From: Actinocorallia longicatena
GTDB taxonomy: Bacteria; Actinomycetota; Actinomycetes; Streptosporangiales; Streptosporangiaceae
Direction: 5' to 3'
Assembly (NCBI RefSeq): GCF_039534125.1
Contig: NZ_BAAAUV010000008.1
Span: 248,001-312,000 of the forward strand
DNA length: 64,000 bases
Shown here: positions 1 to 6,926 of the stretch, piece by piece
Position numbering within the stretch: position 1 is the stretch's first letter
How the letters are laid out: every line of letters begins with the position of its first letter
Made by a program: the position numbers and the translations under genes
Notes under the pieces: generated by a model
Database searches by the model: none
Seen by the model: only the letters and a program-made list of their open reading frames with translations
Told to the model about the DNA's origin: nothing

Positions 1-1
1 G

Positions 2-622
2 GCGGAGATGAGGGCGCTGCGGGCCCAGATCTCGCCGCACTTCGTCTACAACTCCCTGACGACCATCGCCTCGTTCGTCCGCACCGACCCCGAACGCGCC
101 CGGGAGCTGCTGCTGGACTTCGCCGACTTCGCCCGCTACTCCTTCCGCAACCCGCGCGAGTTCACCACGCTGGCCGACGAGCTGAGGTCGATCCACCGCT
201 ACGTGCAGCTCGAGACCGCCAGGTTCGGCGAGAAGCTCCGGTTCTCGGTGGACGTCGCGCCGGAGATCCTGCCGGTGGCGGTGCCCTTCCTGTCGCTCCA
301 GCCGCTGGTCGAGAACGCCATCCGGCACGGGATGGAGGCGGCGTGCCCGGTGTTCCGGATCCGGATCACCGGCCGCGACTCCGGACCCGACGCCCGGCTG
401 AGCGTCGAGGACGACGGCGTGGGGATGGACCCCGGCCACGTCCGGGCGATCCTCTCGGGCCATCCGGAGCCCAACGCCGGCATCGGCCTGGCCAACGTGG
501 ACGAGCGGCTGCGCCAGGTCTACGGCGACGAGTACGGCCTGGTCGTCGAGACCGCCCCCGGCGCCGGAACCAAGATCGATCTCAGGATCCCCAAGTACCG
601 GCCGGGCGTCCACCCCGGATGA
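2..622 (+). CDS. LytS-type sensor histidine kinase, C-terminal part (5' end outside window)
   Basis: The reading frame is already open at the left edge, so this is the C-terminal part of a histidine kinase. The phosphoacceptor region reads QISPHFVYNSL, the His_kinase (LytS/YehU) type. The ATPase domain follows with an N box (ENAIRHG), a G1 box (DDGVGMD) and a G2 box (GIGLANVDERL). The missing N-terminus should hold the membrane or GAF sensor part. The next gene is a LytTR response regulator and a small membrane protein and a symporter follow, so the pair probably senses a carboxylate or the energy state and controls the symporter; that role is inferred from gene order. Confidence 0.9.
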   Translation, partial: AEMRALRAQISPHFVYNSLTTIASFVRTDPERARELLLDFADFARYSFRNPREFTTLADELRSIHRYVQLETARFGEKLRFSVDVAPEILPVAVPFLSLQPLVENAIRHGMEAACPVFRIRITGRDSGPDARLSVEDDGVGMDPGHVRAILSGHPEPNAGIGLANVDERLRQVYGDEYGLVVETAPGAGTKIDLRIPKYRPGVHPG

Positions 623-682
623 CCCGCTGCTGACTGTGTGAAAGCGATTGCGCGCGGAGCGTGCGGAAGGGATGGTTCGTCC

Positions 683-1435
683 ATGCTTCGTGTGCTCGCC
701 GTCGACGACGAGCTTCCCGCCCTGGAGGAGCTGGTGTACCTGCTCAAGGCCGATCCGAGGATCGAGTCCGTCGCCCAGGCCAACGATCCCGCGCAGGCGC
801 TGCGCGGCCTGTCCCGCATGCTCGTCGAGGGGGAGCGGCTCGACGCGGTCTTCCTCGACATCCGCATGCCGGGCCTCGACGGCCTGGATTTCACCCGGCT
901 GCTGTCGGGGTTCGCCAGCCCGCCCGCGGTCGTCTTCGTGACCGCCCACGACGACTGCGCCGTCACCGCCTACGAGCTCGGCGCGCTCGACTACCTGCTG
1001 AAGCCGGTGCGTCCCGAACGGCTGTCGGAGGCCGTCCGCCGCGCCGACCAGGCCGTCCATCTGGCGGACGAGCCCGAACCCGGCGCCCCGGACGAGGTCA
1101 TCCCCGTCGAGCTGGGCGGGCGCACCCGGATGGTCAGCCGGTCGACCGTCACCCACGTGGAGGCGCACGGCGACTACGTCCGCCTGCACACCGGGGAGGA
1201 CACCGCCGGCTACCTGGTGCGGATCCCGCTGGCGGTGCTGGCCAGGCGCTGGGAGGAGGCGGGCTTCATCCGCATCCACCGCAGCACCCTGGTCGCCTGC
1301 GGGCACATCAACGAGCTGCGCTTCGACGAGGGGCGGGCGGCCGTCCGGGTCGGCGAGACCCTCCTGCCGGTGAGCCGCCGCCACACCCGGCAGGTCCGCG
1401 ACCTGCTCGTCCGGCGCTTCAGGATCGACACGTGA
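683..1435 (+). CDS. LytTR-family response regulator
   Basis: A 250-aa regulator. The receiver domain (residues about 2-120) has the acidic pair VDDE, the phosphoacceptor Asp in FLDIRMPG, the conserved Thr in VTAHDD and the Lys in YLLKPV. A LytTR DNA-binding domain follows (about 130-245; HVEAHGDYVRLHT, IRIHRSTLV, LPVSRRH). I chose the ATG at 683 because GGAAGGG lies just upstream and the product then begins directly with the receiver strand MLRVLAVDDE; an in-frame start at 638 would add 15 unlikely residues. It overlaps the next gene by GTGA, so expression is coupled. It is the probable partner of the kinase just upstream. Confidence 0.92.
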   Translation: MLRVLAVDDELPALEELVYLLKADPRIESVAQANDPAQALRGLSRMLVEGERLDAVFLDIRMPGLDGLDFTRLLSGFASPPAVVFVTAHDDCAVTAYELGALDYLLKPVRPERLSEAVRRADQAVHLADEPEPGAPDEVIPVELGGRTRMVSRSTVTHVEAHGDYVRLHTGEDTAGYLVRIPLAVLARRWEEAGFIRIHRSTLVACGHINELRFDEGRAAVRVGETLLPVSRRHTRQVRDLLVRRFRIDT

Positions 1436-1803
1436 GCGGCGGCAGGCAGCGGGTCGTCGTCGAGCACCCGCGGGCGCGGCAGGCCCGGGTCACCCGGTGG
1501 AGCGTCGCCCGCGACATCGGGGAGCAGACCGAGCTCGGCGAGCTGTTCGTGCGGTCGCTGGTCCGGGCGCAGCTCCGGCAGGCCCTCCGGGCGGCCGGGA
1601 TCGTCCTGGTGATCGTCGCCGGGGGGCCGCTGCTGCTCGCGGGCGTACCGGGCGCCGCGCGGCTGCGGCTGCTGGGGCTGCCGGCGAGCTGGCTGCTGCT
1701 GGCGCTCTGCGTGCAGCCGGTGTGGATCGCGACGGCCTTCTGGCAGGTGCGCAGGGCCGAGCGGATCGAGGAGGAGTTCGCCCGGGTGGTCGAGCGGTCG
1801 TGA
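1432..1803 (+). CDS. Small two-TM membrane protein, symporter partner
   Basis: A 123-aa protein that starts at GTG 1432 overlapping the regulator stop and ends in a GTGA overlap with the symporter. The first about 50 residues are basic and helical. Two hydrophobic segments follow (around 56-77 and 83-103), then a charged tail (RRAERIEEEFARVVERS). Size, topology and position match the small DUF485-like proteins found next to acetate/cation symporters; I see no catalytic motif. Membership of the DUF485 family is an inference from context rather than a clear motif match. Confidence 0.75.
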   Translation: MSGGRQRVVVEHPRARQARVTRWSVARDIGEQTELGELFVRSLVRAQLRQALRAAGIVLVIVAGGPLLLAGVPGAARLRLLGLPASWLLLALCVQPVWIATAFWQVRRAERIEEEFARVVERS

Positions 1804-3518
1804 CGGTCATGGTGCCGGCCGTCGTCATCGCGCTCACCGTGCTGGCCGGGGCGCTCGGCGGGCTGACCAGGCTCGGCGGTCTCGGCCGGGCCAGGACCTC
1901 GGGCGGCCCCTCGGACTTCCTCGTGGCCTCCCGGTCGGTGACGCCCGCCTGGAACGCCTCGGCGATCGCGGGGGAGTACATCTCGGCGGCGGCCTTCCTC
2001 GGCAGCGCCGGTCTCGTCCTCGCCTATGGCGTCGACATGCTCTGGATGCCCATCGGCGCCGCCGCGGGCTACGTGGTGCTGCTGGCCCTGGTGACCGGCC
2101 CGCTGCGGCGCTCGGGCGCCTACACCCTGTCGGACTTCGCCGAATGGCGGCTCGGCGGCGTCGCGGTCCGGCGCGGCGTCAGCGTCTGCGTGTGCTTCAT
2201 CGGCTGGTTCTACCTGCTGCCGCAGTTCCAGGGCGCGGGCGTGACGCTCAGGGCCGTCGCGGGGGTGCCGCTCTGGGCCGGCTGGGCCCTCGTGGTCGTG
2301 GTGGTGCTCGGGGTCGTGCTGTCGGGCGGGATGCGCTCGATCACGATCGTGCAGGCGGTCCAGTTCTGGCTGAAGCTGGTGGCCGTCGCGGTGCCCGCGG
2401 TGGTCTTCATGACGGTGTGGAACCACTCGGGGGTGCCGTCCGACCCGACCCGCCCCGGCGGGCTGGGCTTCCAGCACGCGACGACCGTCGAGGCGGGCTT
2501 CGACACGGCCTTCGTGGTCGCGGAGGACACCCGGGTCCGGGTCGAGGGCGTCCTCGACCGGGAGCGCTACGACGGCGACGAGGTCGTCATGGCCGCCGGG
2601 CCGCACGAGATGGCCGAGGGGACCTCGATCCGCTTCCCGGCCGGGGCCAGGGTGCCGCACGCCGACCACCTGCCCGACCTCGACGGCGAGGCCTGGGGGG
2701 TGCCGTTCGGCGGCCGCGATCATCCGCTGTTCGCCACCTACTCGGCGCTGGCCGCGATCCTGCTCGGCACGATGGGCCTGCCGCACATCGTCGTGCGGTT
2801 CTACACCAACACCGGCGGCGCGGCCGCGCGGCGGACCGCCGCGCTCGTCCCGGTGCTGCTGGCGCTGTTCTACGTGTTCCCCAGCCTGTTCGGCGCGCTC
2901 GGCCGCCTCTACACCCCCGAGCTGCTGATGACGGGGGAGACCGACGCGACCCTGCTGATGCTGCCGGCCAGGCTCGTGCCCGGCACCCCGGGGCTGCTCC
3001 TGGCGGCCCTGCTCGCGGCTGGGGCGTTCGCGGCCTTCACCAGCACGTCCTGCGGGATCGTCGTGGCGATCGCGGGAACCCTCTCCCAGTGCGTGCTGCG
3101 CGGCGGCGTCGCGAGCTTCCGGTGGGGGGCGGTGCTGGCGCTGGCCGTCCCGCTGACGATCGTGTCGCCGGTCGGCTCCATCGGCGCGGCCTCGCTGGTC
3201 TCCCTGGCCTTCACCATCTCGGCGGCCTCGCTCTGCCCGCTGCTCGTCCTCGGCATCTGGTGGCGCCGGCTGAGCGCCGCGGGCGCGGTGGCGGGGCTGG
3301 CGGTCGGCGGCGGGCTGTCCGTCGCCGCGGGGCTGTGGCGGATCCTGGGCGGTCCGCACGACGGCTGGGGCGGCGCGCTCCTGGCCCAGCCGACCATCGT
3401 GATCGTCCCGGTCGCGTTCGCGGTGATGGTGGGGGTCTCCCTGGTGACCGACCCGCCCGCCGGGGCGGGCCGGGCGATGGCGCGGCTGCATCTGCCCGAG
3501 GAGATCGGCGTCCGCTGA
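1800..3518 (+). CDS. Sodium:solute symporter, cation/acetate (ActP-like) type
   Basis: A 572-aa member of the SSS family, probably importing acetate or a related short-chain monocarboxylate with sodium. The early segment DFLVASRSVTPAWNASAI and the next helix (GEYISAAAFLGSAGL) are typical of ActP-like carriers, followed by about 13 hydrophobic segments. Residues about 220-305 form a long polar insertion between two helices that is not present in the E. coli ActP pattern I know. The start is GTG 1800, in a GTGA overlap with the preceding small gene. It is the last gene of the two-component operon and its likely target or effector. Confidence 0.9.
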   Translation: MTVMVPAVVIALTVLAGALGGLTRLGGLGRARTSGGPSDFLVASRSVTPAWNASAIAGEYISAAAFLGSAGLVLAYGVDMLWMPIGAAAGYVVLLALVTGPLRRSGAYTLSDFAEWRLGGVAVRRGVSVCVCFIGWFYLLPQFQGAGVTLRAVAGVPLWAGWALVVVVVLGVVLSGGMRSITIVQAVQFWLKLVAVAVPAVVFMTVWNHSGVPSDPTRPGGLGFQHATTVEAGFDTAFVVAEDTRVRVEGVLDRERYDGDEVVMAAGPHEMAEGTSIRFPAGARVPHADHLPDLDGEAWGVPFGGRDHPLFATYSALAAILLGTMGLPHIVVRFYTNTGGAAARRTAALVPVLLALFYVFPSLFGALGRLYTPELLMTGETDATLLMLPARLVPGTPGLLLAALLAAGAFAAFTSTSCGIVVAIAGTLSQCVLRGGVASFRWGAVLALAVPLTIVSPVGSIGAASLVSLAFTISAASLCPLLVLGIWWRRLSAAGAVAGLAVGGGLSVAAGLWRILGGPHDGWGGALLAQPTIVIVPVAFAVMVGVSLVTDPPAGAGRAMARLHLPEEIGVR

Positions 3519-3540
3519 GCGTCCGCGAACGGCACGTCCG

Positions 3541-3618
3541 ACCGTTCGTCGCGGGGAACCGACCGCTCGACCGGTCGTCACTCTACGTACAACGCTGACT
3601 ACTTACCGTTCGTCGCGG
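3541..3618. repeat. Pair of 14-bp direct repeats downstream of the symporter
   Basis: ACCGTTCGTCGCGG occurs at 3541-3554 and again, identical, at 3605-3618, 64 bp apart, in the non-coding gap after the symporter. Between them lies a short palindrome (CGACCGGTCG). This could be a duplicated regulator site or a relic of a small duplication; nothing else in the sequence decides. Confidence 0.5.
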
Positions 3619-3634
3619 AGGGCCCACCGGGGCC

Positions 3635-3662
3635 TTCGGACGGCCCGGAAGCCCTCTAATGT
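3635..3662 (+). promoter_or_regulatory. Candidate promoter for a structured RNA
   Basis: TTCGGA at 3635-3640 and TAATGT at 3657-3662 are separated by 16 bp and resemble a sigma-70-type promoter. Predicted transcription would begin about 3668-3671, exactly where a closing stem of the structured region starts. This is pattern matching only. Confidence 0.35.
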
Positions 3663-3670
3663 TCTCTTCA

Positions 3671-3847
3671 GCAAGGCGATTCTGGAGGTCCTCCGGAAGC
3701 CCGCGGTGTCCATGTGACCTCCGCTGGTGGAGGACCACAGCCGCCGGGTCCCGTACCGGGGGGGTGGGACCCAGCGGTGATGGCTCAGGCGCTGAGCGGA
3801 CAGTCGGGGGGTTGTCCGTCTCAGCGCCTGAGCGCTTTCCGCCTTGC
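3671..3847 (+). ncRNA. Candidate structured non-coding RNA, about 177 nt
   Basis: Between two convergent genes lies a compact set of nested and consecutive stems. GCAAGGCG (3671-3678) pairs with CGCCTTGC (3840-3847) and closes the domain. Inside are stem A (GGTCCTCC 3687-3694 with GGAGGACC 3729-3736), stem B (CCGC-c-GGGTCCC 3741-3752 with GGGACCC-a-GCGG 3766-3777) and stem C (GCTCAGGCGCTGAG 3783-3796 with its complement 3820-3833, extended by CGGACA/TGTCCG). A GGAGGTC/GACCTCC pair (3684-3690, 3716-3722) offers an alternative to stem A. No reading frame here has coding character. I do not recognise it as RNase P, tmRNA, SRP RNA or a known riboswitch. It could be a small RNA, or the strand could be the opposite one, as stems are symmetric. 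Confidence 0.4.
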
Positions 3848-3871
3848 CGCGCGGGTCCTAAGGACGTGCTC

Positions 3872-3895
3872 GTCCGGCCCCTCACGGGGCCGGAC
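3872..3895 (-). terminator. Terminator-like hairpin after nfo
   Basis: A perfect 10-bp stem (GTCCGGCCCC, 3872-3881, with its complement at 3886-3895) and a 4-nt loop lie 16 bp beyond the nfo stop codon. There is no strong U run, as is common in high-GC actinomycetes. Confidence 0.6.
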
Positions 3896-3911
3896 CCGCT
3901 GCTCGTGTTGA

Positions 3912-4766
3912 TCAGTCCTGATCCCGCAGCCGCTTGAGCTCCTCGACGTCGGCCTTGTGCGGCTCCGCCGAGCGGCCCGGTGTCTCGATGATGAACGGGA
4001 CGCCCGCCACCGACGGATGGCCCAGCAGGCGCCCGAACGCCTCGGCGCCGATGTGACCCTTGCCGATGTTCTCGTGCCGGTCCTTCTTCGAGCCGCAGAC
4101 GTCCATGGAGTCGTTGGCGTGGACGAGCCGCAGCCGCCCCTCGCCGACCGTCGCGACCAGGAGGTCGAGGCACTCCTCGACGCCCTTGTCGGCGGCGAGG
4201 TCGTGCCCGGCGGCGAAGGCGTGGCAGGTGTCGAGGCAGACCCCGAGCTTCGGGTGGTGCTCCAGCGCGTCGAAGTAGGGGCCGAGCTGGTCGACGGTCG
4301 CGCAGAGCATCGCCCCCTGCCCGGCCATCGGCTCCAGCAGCAGGCTGGGCGCGTCGTCGGGCAGCCCGGCGAGGACCGGCAGCAGGGTCTCGTGGATCTG
4401 CGCCATGGCCAGCTCGTAACTCTGGGTGACGGCCGAGCCGGTGTGGACGACCACCCCCAGCGCGCCGATCTCCCGGCCTCTGGCCAGGGCGTGGGTCACC
4501 GACTCGAGGGACTTGGCGAGGGTCTCGGGGTTCGGCGAACCGAAGTTCACGAGGTAGGGCGCGTGCACGTAGACGGGCAGGCCGCCCTCGCGCAGCCTGG
4601 CGTCCTCGGCGGGCTTGCCCGCCGCCTGCGCCCACCCCCGCGGATTGGACACGAAGACCTGGACGGCCTCCGCGCCGATCTCCGCCGCGTACTTGAGTCC
4701 CCCCGTGCCGAGGCCCCCGGCCACCGGCACGTGCGCCCCGATCGGGCTCTTCTTCTGCGTGGTCAT
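3912..4766 (-). CDS. nfo: Endonuclease IV (AP endonuclease, deoxyribonuclease IV)
   Basis: A 284-aa TIM-barrel enzyme of base-excision repair that cleaves 5' of abasic sites using three zinc ions. Family motifs in order: GAHVPVAGGL near the N-terminus, VHTGS, LLLEPMAG (metal-binding Glu), CLDTCHAFAAGHDL, LVHANDSMDVCGSKKDRHEN (metal-binding His and Asp) and the C-terminal FIIETPG. The length is normal for the family. The ATG at 4766 is chosen because the conserved barrel begins within ten residues; an open frame extends further upstream but has no family sequence. Confidence 0.95.
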   Translation of the reverse strand: MTTQKKSPIGAHVPVAGGLGTGGLKYAAEIGAEAVQVFVSNPRGWAQAAGKPAEDARLREGGLPVYVHAPYLVNFGSPNPETLAKSLESVTHALARGREIGALGVVVHTGSAVTQSYELAMAQIHETLLPVLAGLPDDAPSLLLEPMAGQGAMLCATVDQLGPYFDALEHHPKLGVCLDTCHAFAAGHDLAADKGVEECLDLLVATVGEGRLRLVHANDSMDVCGSKKDRHENIGKGHIGAEAFGRLLGHPSVAGVPFIIETPGRSAEPHKADVEELKRLRDQD

Positions 4767-4798
4767 AGTGCCGCCCAGCGTAGTCCGCCGGTCCGACA

Positions 4799-4819
4799 CC
4801 TCCCGCCGATCGCGGGAGG
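4799..4819 (-). terminator. Hairpin between the PASTA kinase and nfo
   Basis: CCTCCCGC (4799-4806) pairs with GCGGGAGG (4812-4819) across a 5-nt loop, about 55 bp beyond the kinase stop codon and just before nfo. It may end the kinase transcript. Confidence 0.5.
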
Positions 4820-4820
4820 C

Positions 4821-4881
4821 GCCGGTTCGGTCCAGGCCGGTTCGGTCCTCGGCCGGTTCGGTCCTGGCCGGTTCAGTCCCA
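4821..4881. repeat. Four tandem copies of a 15-16 bp unit across the kinase stop codon
   Basis: The unit GCCGGTTCGGTCC plus 2-3 variable bases begins at 4821, 4836, 4852 and 4867. The last copy carries one change (CAG for CGG) and contains the TGA stop codon of the minus-strand kinase gene at 4873-4875. The array was thus made from, or inserted at, the last codons of that gene. Confidence 0.8.
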
Positions 4882-6849
4882 GAGGGTGATGGTCGTGCCC
4901 TGCGGTACGCGGTTGCCCTCGGCGGGGTCGGACCGCTGGACGGTGCCGGACCCGGCGCCGCCGTCGCTGTGCTGGATGACGACGTTGAAGCCGCGCTGCT
5001 GGAGCCGCTGCTGGGCCTCGGCGACGGGCCTGCCGACGACCCGGGGGATCCGCTTGTTGCCCTGATCGTCGACGCTGTCGTCGTCATCGGGGTTGTTGGC
5101 GTTGTTGCTGCACCACGGCGGGTTGAACTGGCCGAGGAAGCAGTTCTCCTTGTTGATGACGAGGGTGACCGTGTCGCCCTGCTTCAGCGGGGTGCCGGGC
5201 GGGGGCGTCTGGCTGAGGACCTCGTTGGCGCGCTTGCCCCGGTCCTCGCCCTCGGTGAACTGGATGTTGAGCCTGAGGTTGAAGGTGCCGAGCCAGCCGT
5301 TGGCGTCGTCCTTGAGCCTGCCGACGACGTTGGGCATCGCGACCCCGTTGCTGACGACGATCTTGATCGTCTCGTCGGGGGAGGCGTCCTTGCCCGCCTT
5401 GGGGTCGGTCTTGATGACCTTGTCCTTGGGGATGCTGTCGCTGGGGGCGTAGGTCACGTCGAACTTGGTGAACCCGGCCTTGCCGAGGCGGTCCTTGGCC
5501 TCCTCGACGGAGCTGTTGGCCACGTTCGGGATCTCCTTCGGCCGCCGGCCGAGGGAGATGACCAGGGTGATGGCCTCGCCCGGCTTGACCTTGGTGCCGA
5601 CGCCGGGATCGACGGCGGCGACGTCGCCCTTCTCCACGCCCTGGCCGTCGGAGTAGTCGGCCTTGCCGAGCTTGAAGGAGATGCCCTGGTCGTTGAGGGT
5701 GTTGATCGCCTCGCCCTTGGGCACTCCGATGATCTTCGGCACGTGGTCGTACTGGCCCGACACCTGGTACCAGGTCGCCCAGCCGATCACCATCGAGGCG
5801 ATGACGCCGAGCGTGACCAGCACGAACCTGCCGGTGACGAAGTGCATGATCCGGTCGAGCAGCAGGACCTGGTCGCCGCCGGAGGGGCCGGTGTCGTAGT
5901 GCACGGGCGGCAGGATGCCGGTGTGCGACTCGCGTCCGCCGGGCGCGGGGTTGTGCAGCACCGCGGTGGCGTTGTGCGGCCGCTCCTGCTGGGGAGCGGG
6001 CGCGGGGACGGCCAGCGACGGGTCGGTGAGCAGCGCGTAGAAGTGGTTGGCGTCGCCGGGCCTGCTGTCGGCGTCGCGGCTGGTCGCCGCGGTGACGACG
6101 GCGTCGAGCCGGGGCGGGATGCCGGGCACGAGCGAGGACGGCAGCGGCACCGTGTCGTTGACGTGCTTGTAGGCGACGGTCAGCGGCGAGTCGCCCTCGT
6201 GCGGCTGGCGCCCGGTGAGCAGCTCGAACAGCAGGACGCCCGCGGCGTACACGTCGGACCGGACGTCGGAGCGCCCGGCGATGACCTGCTCGGGGGCCAT
6301 GTAGGCCACCGTGCCGATGATGACGCCGGTCTTGGTCTGCTTGTTGTCGGTCTCGGCGCGGGCGAGGCCGAAGTCGGCCACCTTCACCTGGCCGTCCGTG
6401 GTGAGCAGCACGTTCTCGGGCTTGACGTCCCGGTGGACCACGCCCGCACGGTGGGCGGCGCCGAGGGCGGCCAGCACCGGCTTCATGATGTTGACGGCGA
6501 CCTCGACGGGCAGCCGCCCGCGCTCGTTGAGCAGATCGCGCAGCGTGCGCCCCGGGAGGTACTCCATCGTCAGGTACACGTACGCGCCGTCGACCCGCTG
6601 GTCGTAGACGGCCACCACGTTGGGATGGGAGAGCGCCGCGGCGGCCTTGGCCTCGCCGATGAACCGGCGCACGAACTCCTCGTCCTGCGCCAGATGCTGG
6701 TGCATCACCTTGAGAGCGATGATCCGGTCGAGCTTGAGGTCGCGCCCCACGTAGACGGTGGCCATGCCACCGCGCGCCACCCGAGACTCCACGCGGTAGC
6801 GCCCGTCGAGCACCTGCCCGACGAGTGGGTCCACTTGAGTCGCGTCCAT
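4873..6849 (-). CDS. PASTA-domain Ser/Thr protein kinase (PknB-like)
   Basis: A 658-aa membrane kinase. The kinase domain (about 18-285) has the glycine loop (VARGGMATVYVG), the ATP Lys in ALKVM, the catalytic loop HRDVKPENVLL, DFG and the APE-like MAPEQ. A proline-rich linker leads to one membrane helix (about 339-361). Outside are four PASTA repeats, the first starting near VPKIIGVPKGEA and the last ending the protein. Between repeats 3 and 4 is an acidic insertion with two Cys (NCFLGQFNPPWC) that could form a disulfide. The PASTA region is expected to bind peptidoglycan or lipid II and link growth to phosphorylation. TAGAAT lies 7 bases before the ATG, so the mRNA may be leaderless. Confidence 0.93.
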   Translation of the reverse strand: MDATQVDPLVGQVLDGRYRVESRVARGGMATVYVGRDLKLDRIIALKVMHQHLAQDEEFVRRFIGEAKAAAALSHPNVVAVYDQRVDGAYVYLTMEYLPGRTLRDLLNERGRLPVEVAVNIMKPVLAALGAAHRAGVVHRDVKPENVLLTTDGQVKVADFGLARAETDNKQTKTGVIIGTVAYMAPEQVIAGRSDVRSDVYAAGVLLFELLTGRQPHEGDSPLTVAYKHVNDTVPLPSSLVPGIPPRLDAVVTAATSRDADSRPGDANHFYALLTDPSLAVPAPAPQQERPHNATAVLHNPAPGGRESHTGILPPVHYDTGPSGGDQVLLLDRIMHFVTGRFVLVTLGVIASMVIGWATWYQVSGQYDHVPKIIGVPKGEAINTLNDQGISFKLGKADYSDGQGVEKGDVAAVDPGVGTKVKPGEAITLVISLGRRPKEIPNVANSSVEEAKDRLGKAGFTKFDVTYAPSDSIPKDKVIKTDPKAGKDASPDETIKIVVSNGVAMPNVVGRLKDDANGWLGTFNLRLNIQFTEGEDRGKRANEVLSQTPPPGTPLKQGDTVTLVINKENCFLGQFNPPWCSNNANNPDDDDSVDDQGNKRIPRVVGRPVAEAQQRLQQRGFNVVIQHSDGGAGSGTVQRSDPAEGNRVPQGTTITLWD

Positions 6850-6926
6850 TCGCGTGATTCTACGGGCGATTCACACCGAAGCTCATCGGTCTCCAGGACT
6901 AGCTCTCGCTCGTACCTGAACCGTGA

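Noticed and set aside
1419..3581. Very long antisense open frame opposite the symporter
   Set aside because: Arg/Gly/His/Asp-rich mirror of a high-GC gene; similar mirrors lie opposite pyr, carB and kinase genes and have no family motifs.
3659..3937. Open frame across the convergent gap after the symporter
   Set aside because: Composition is Arg/Ser/Pro-rich without codon bias, it runs into the antisense of nfo, and the region is better explained by strong RNA stems.
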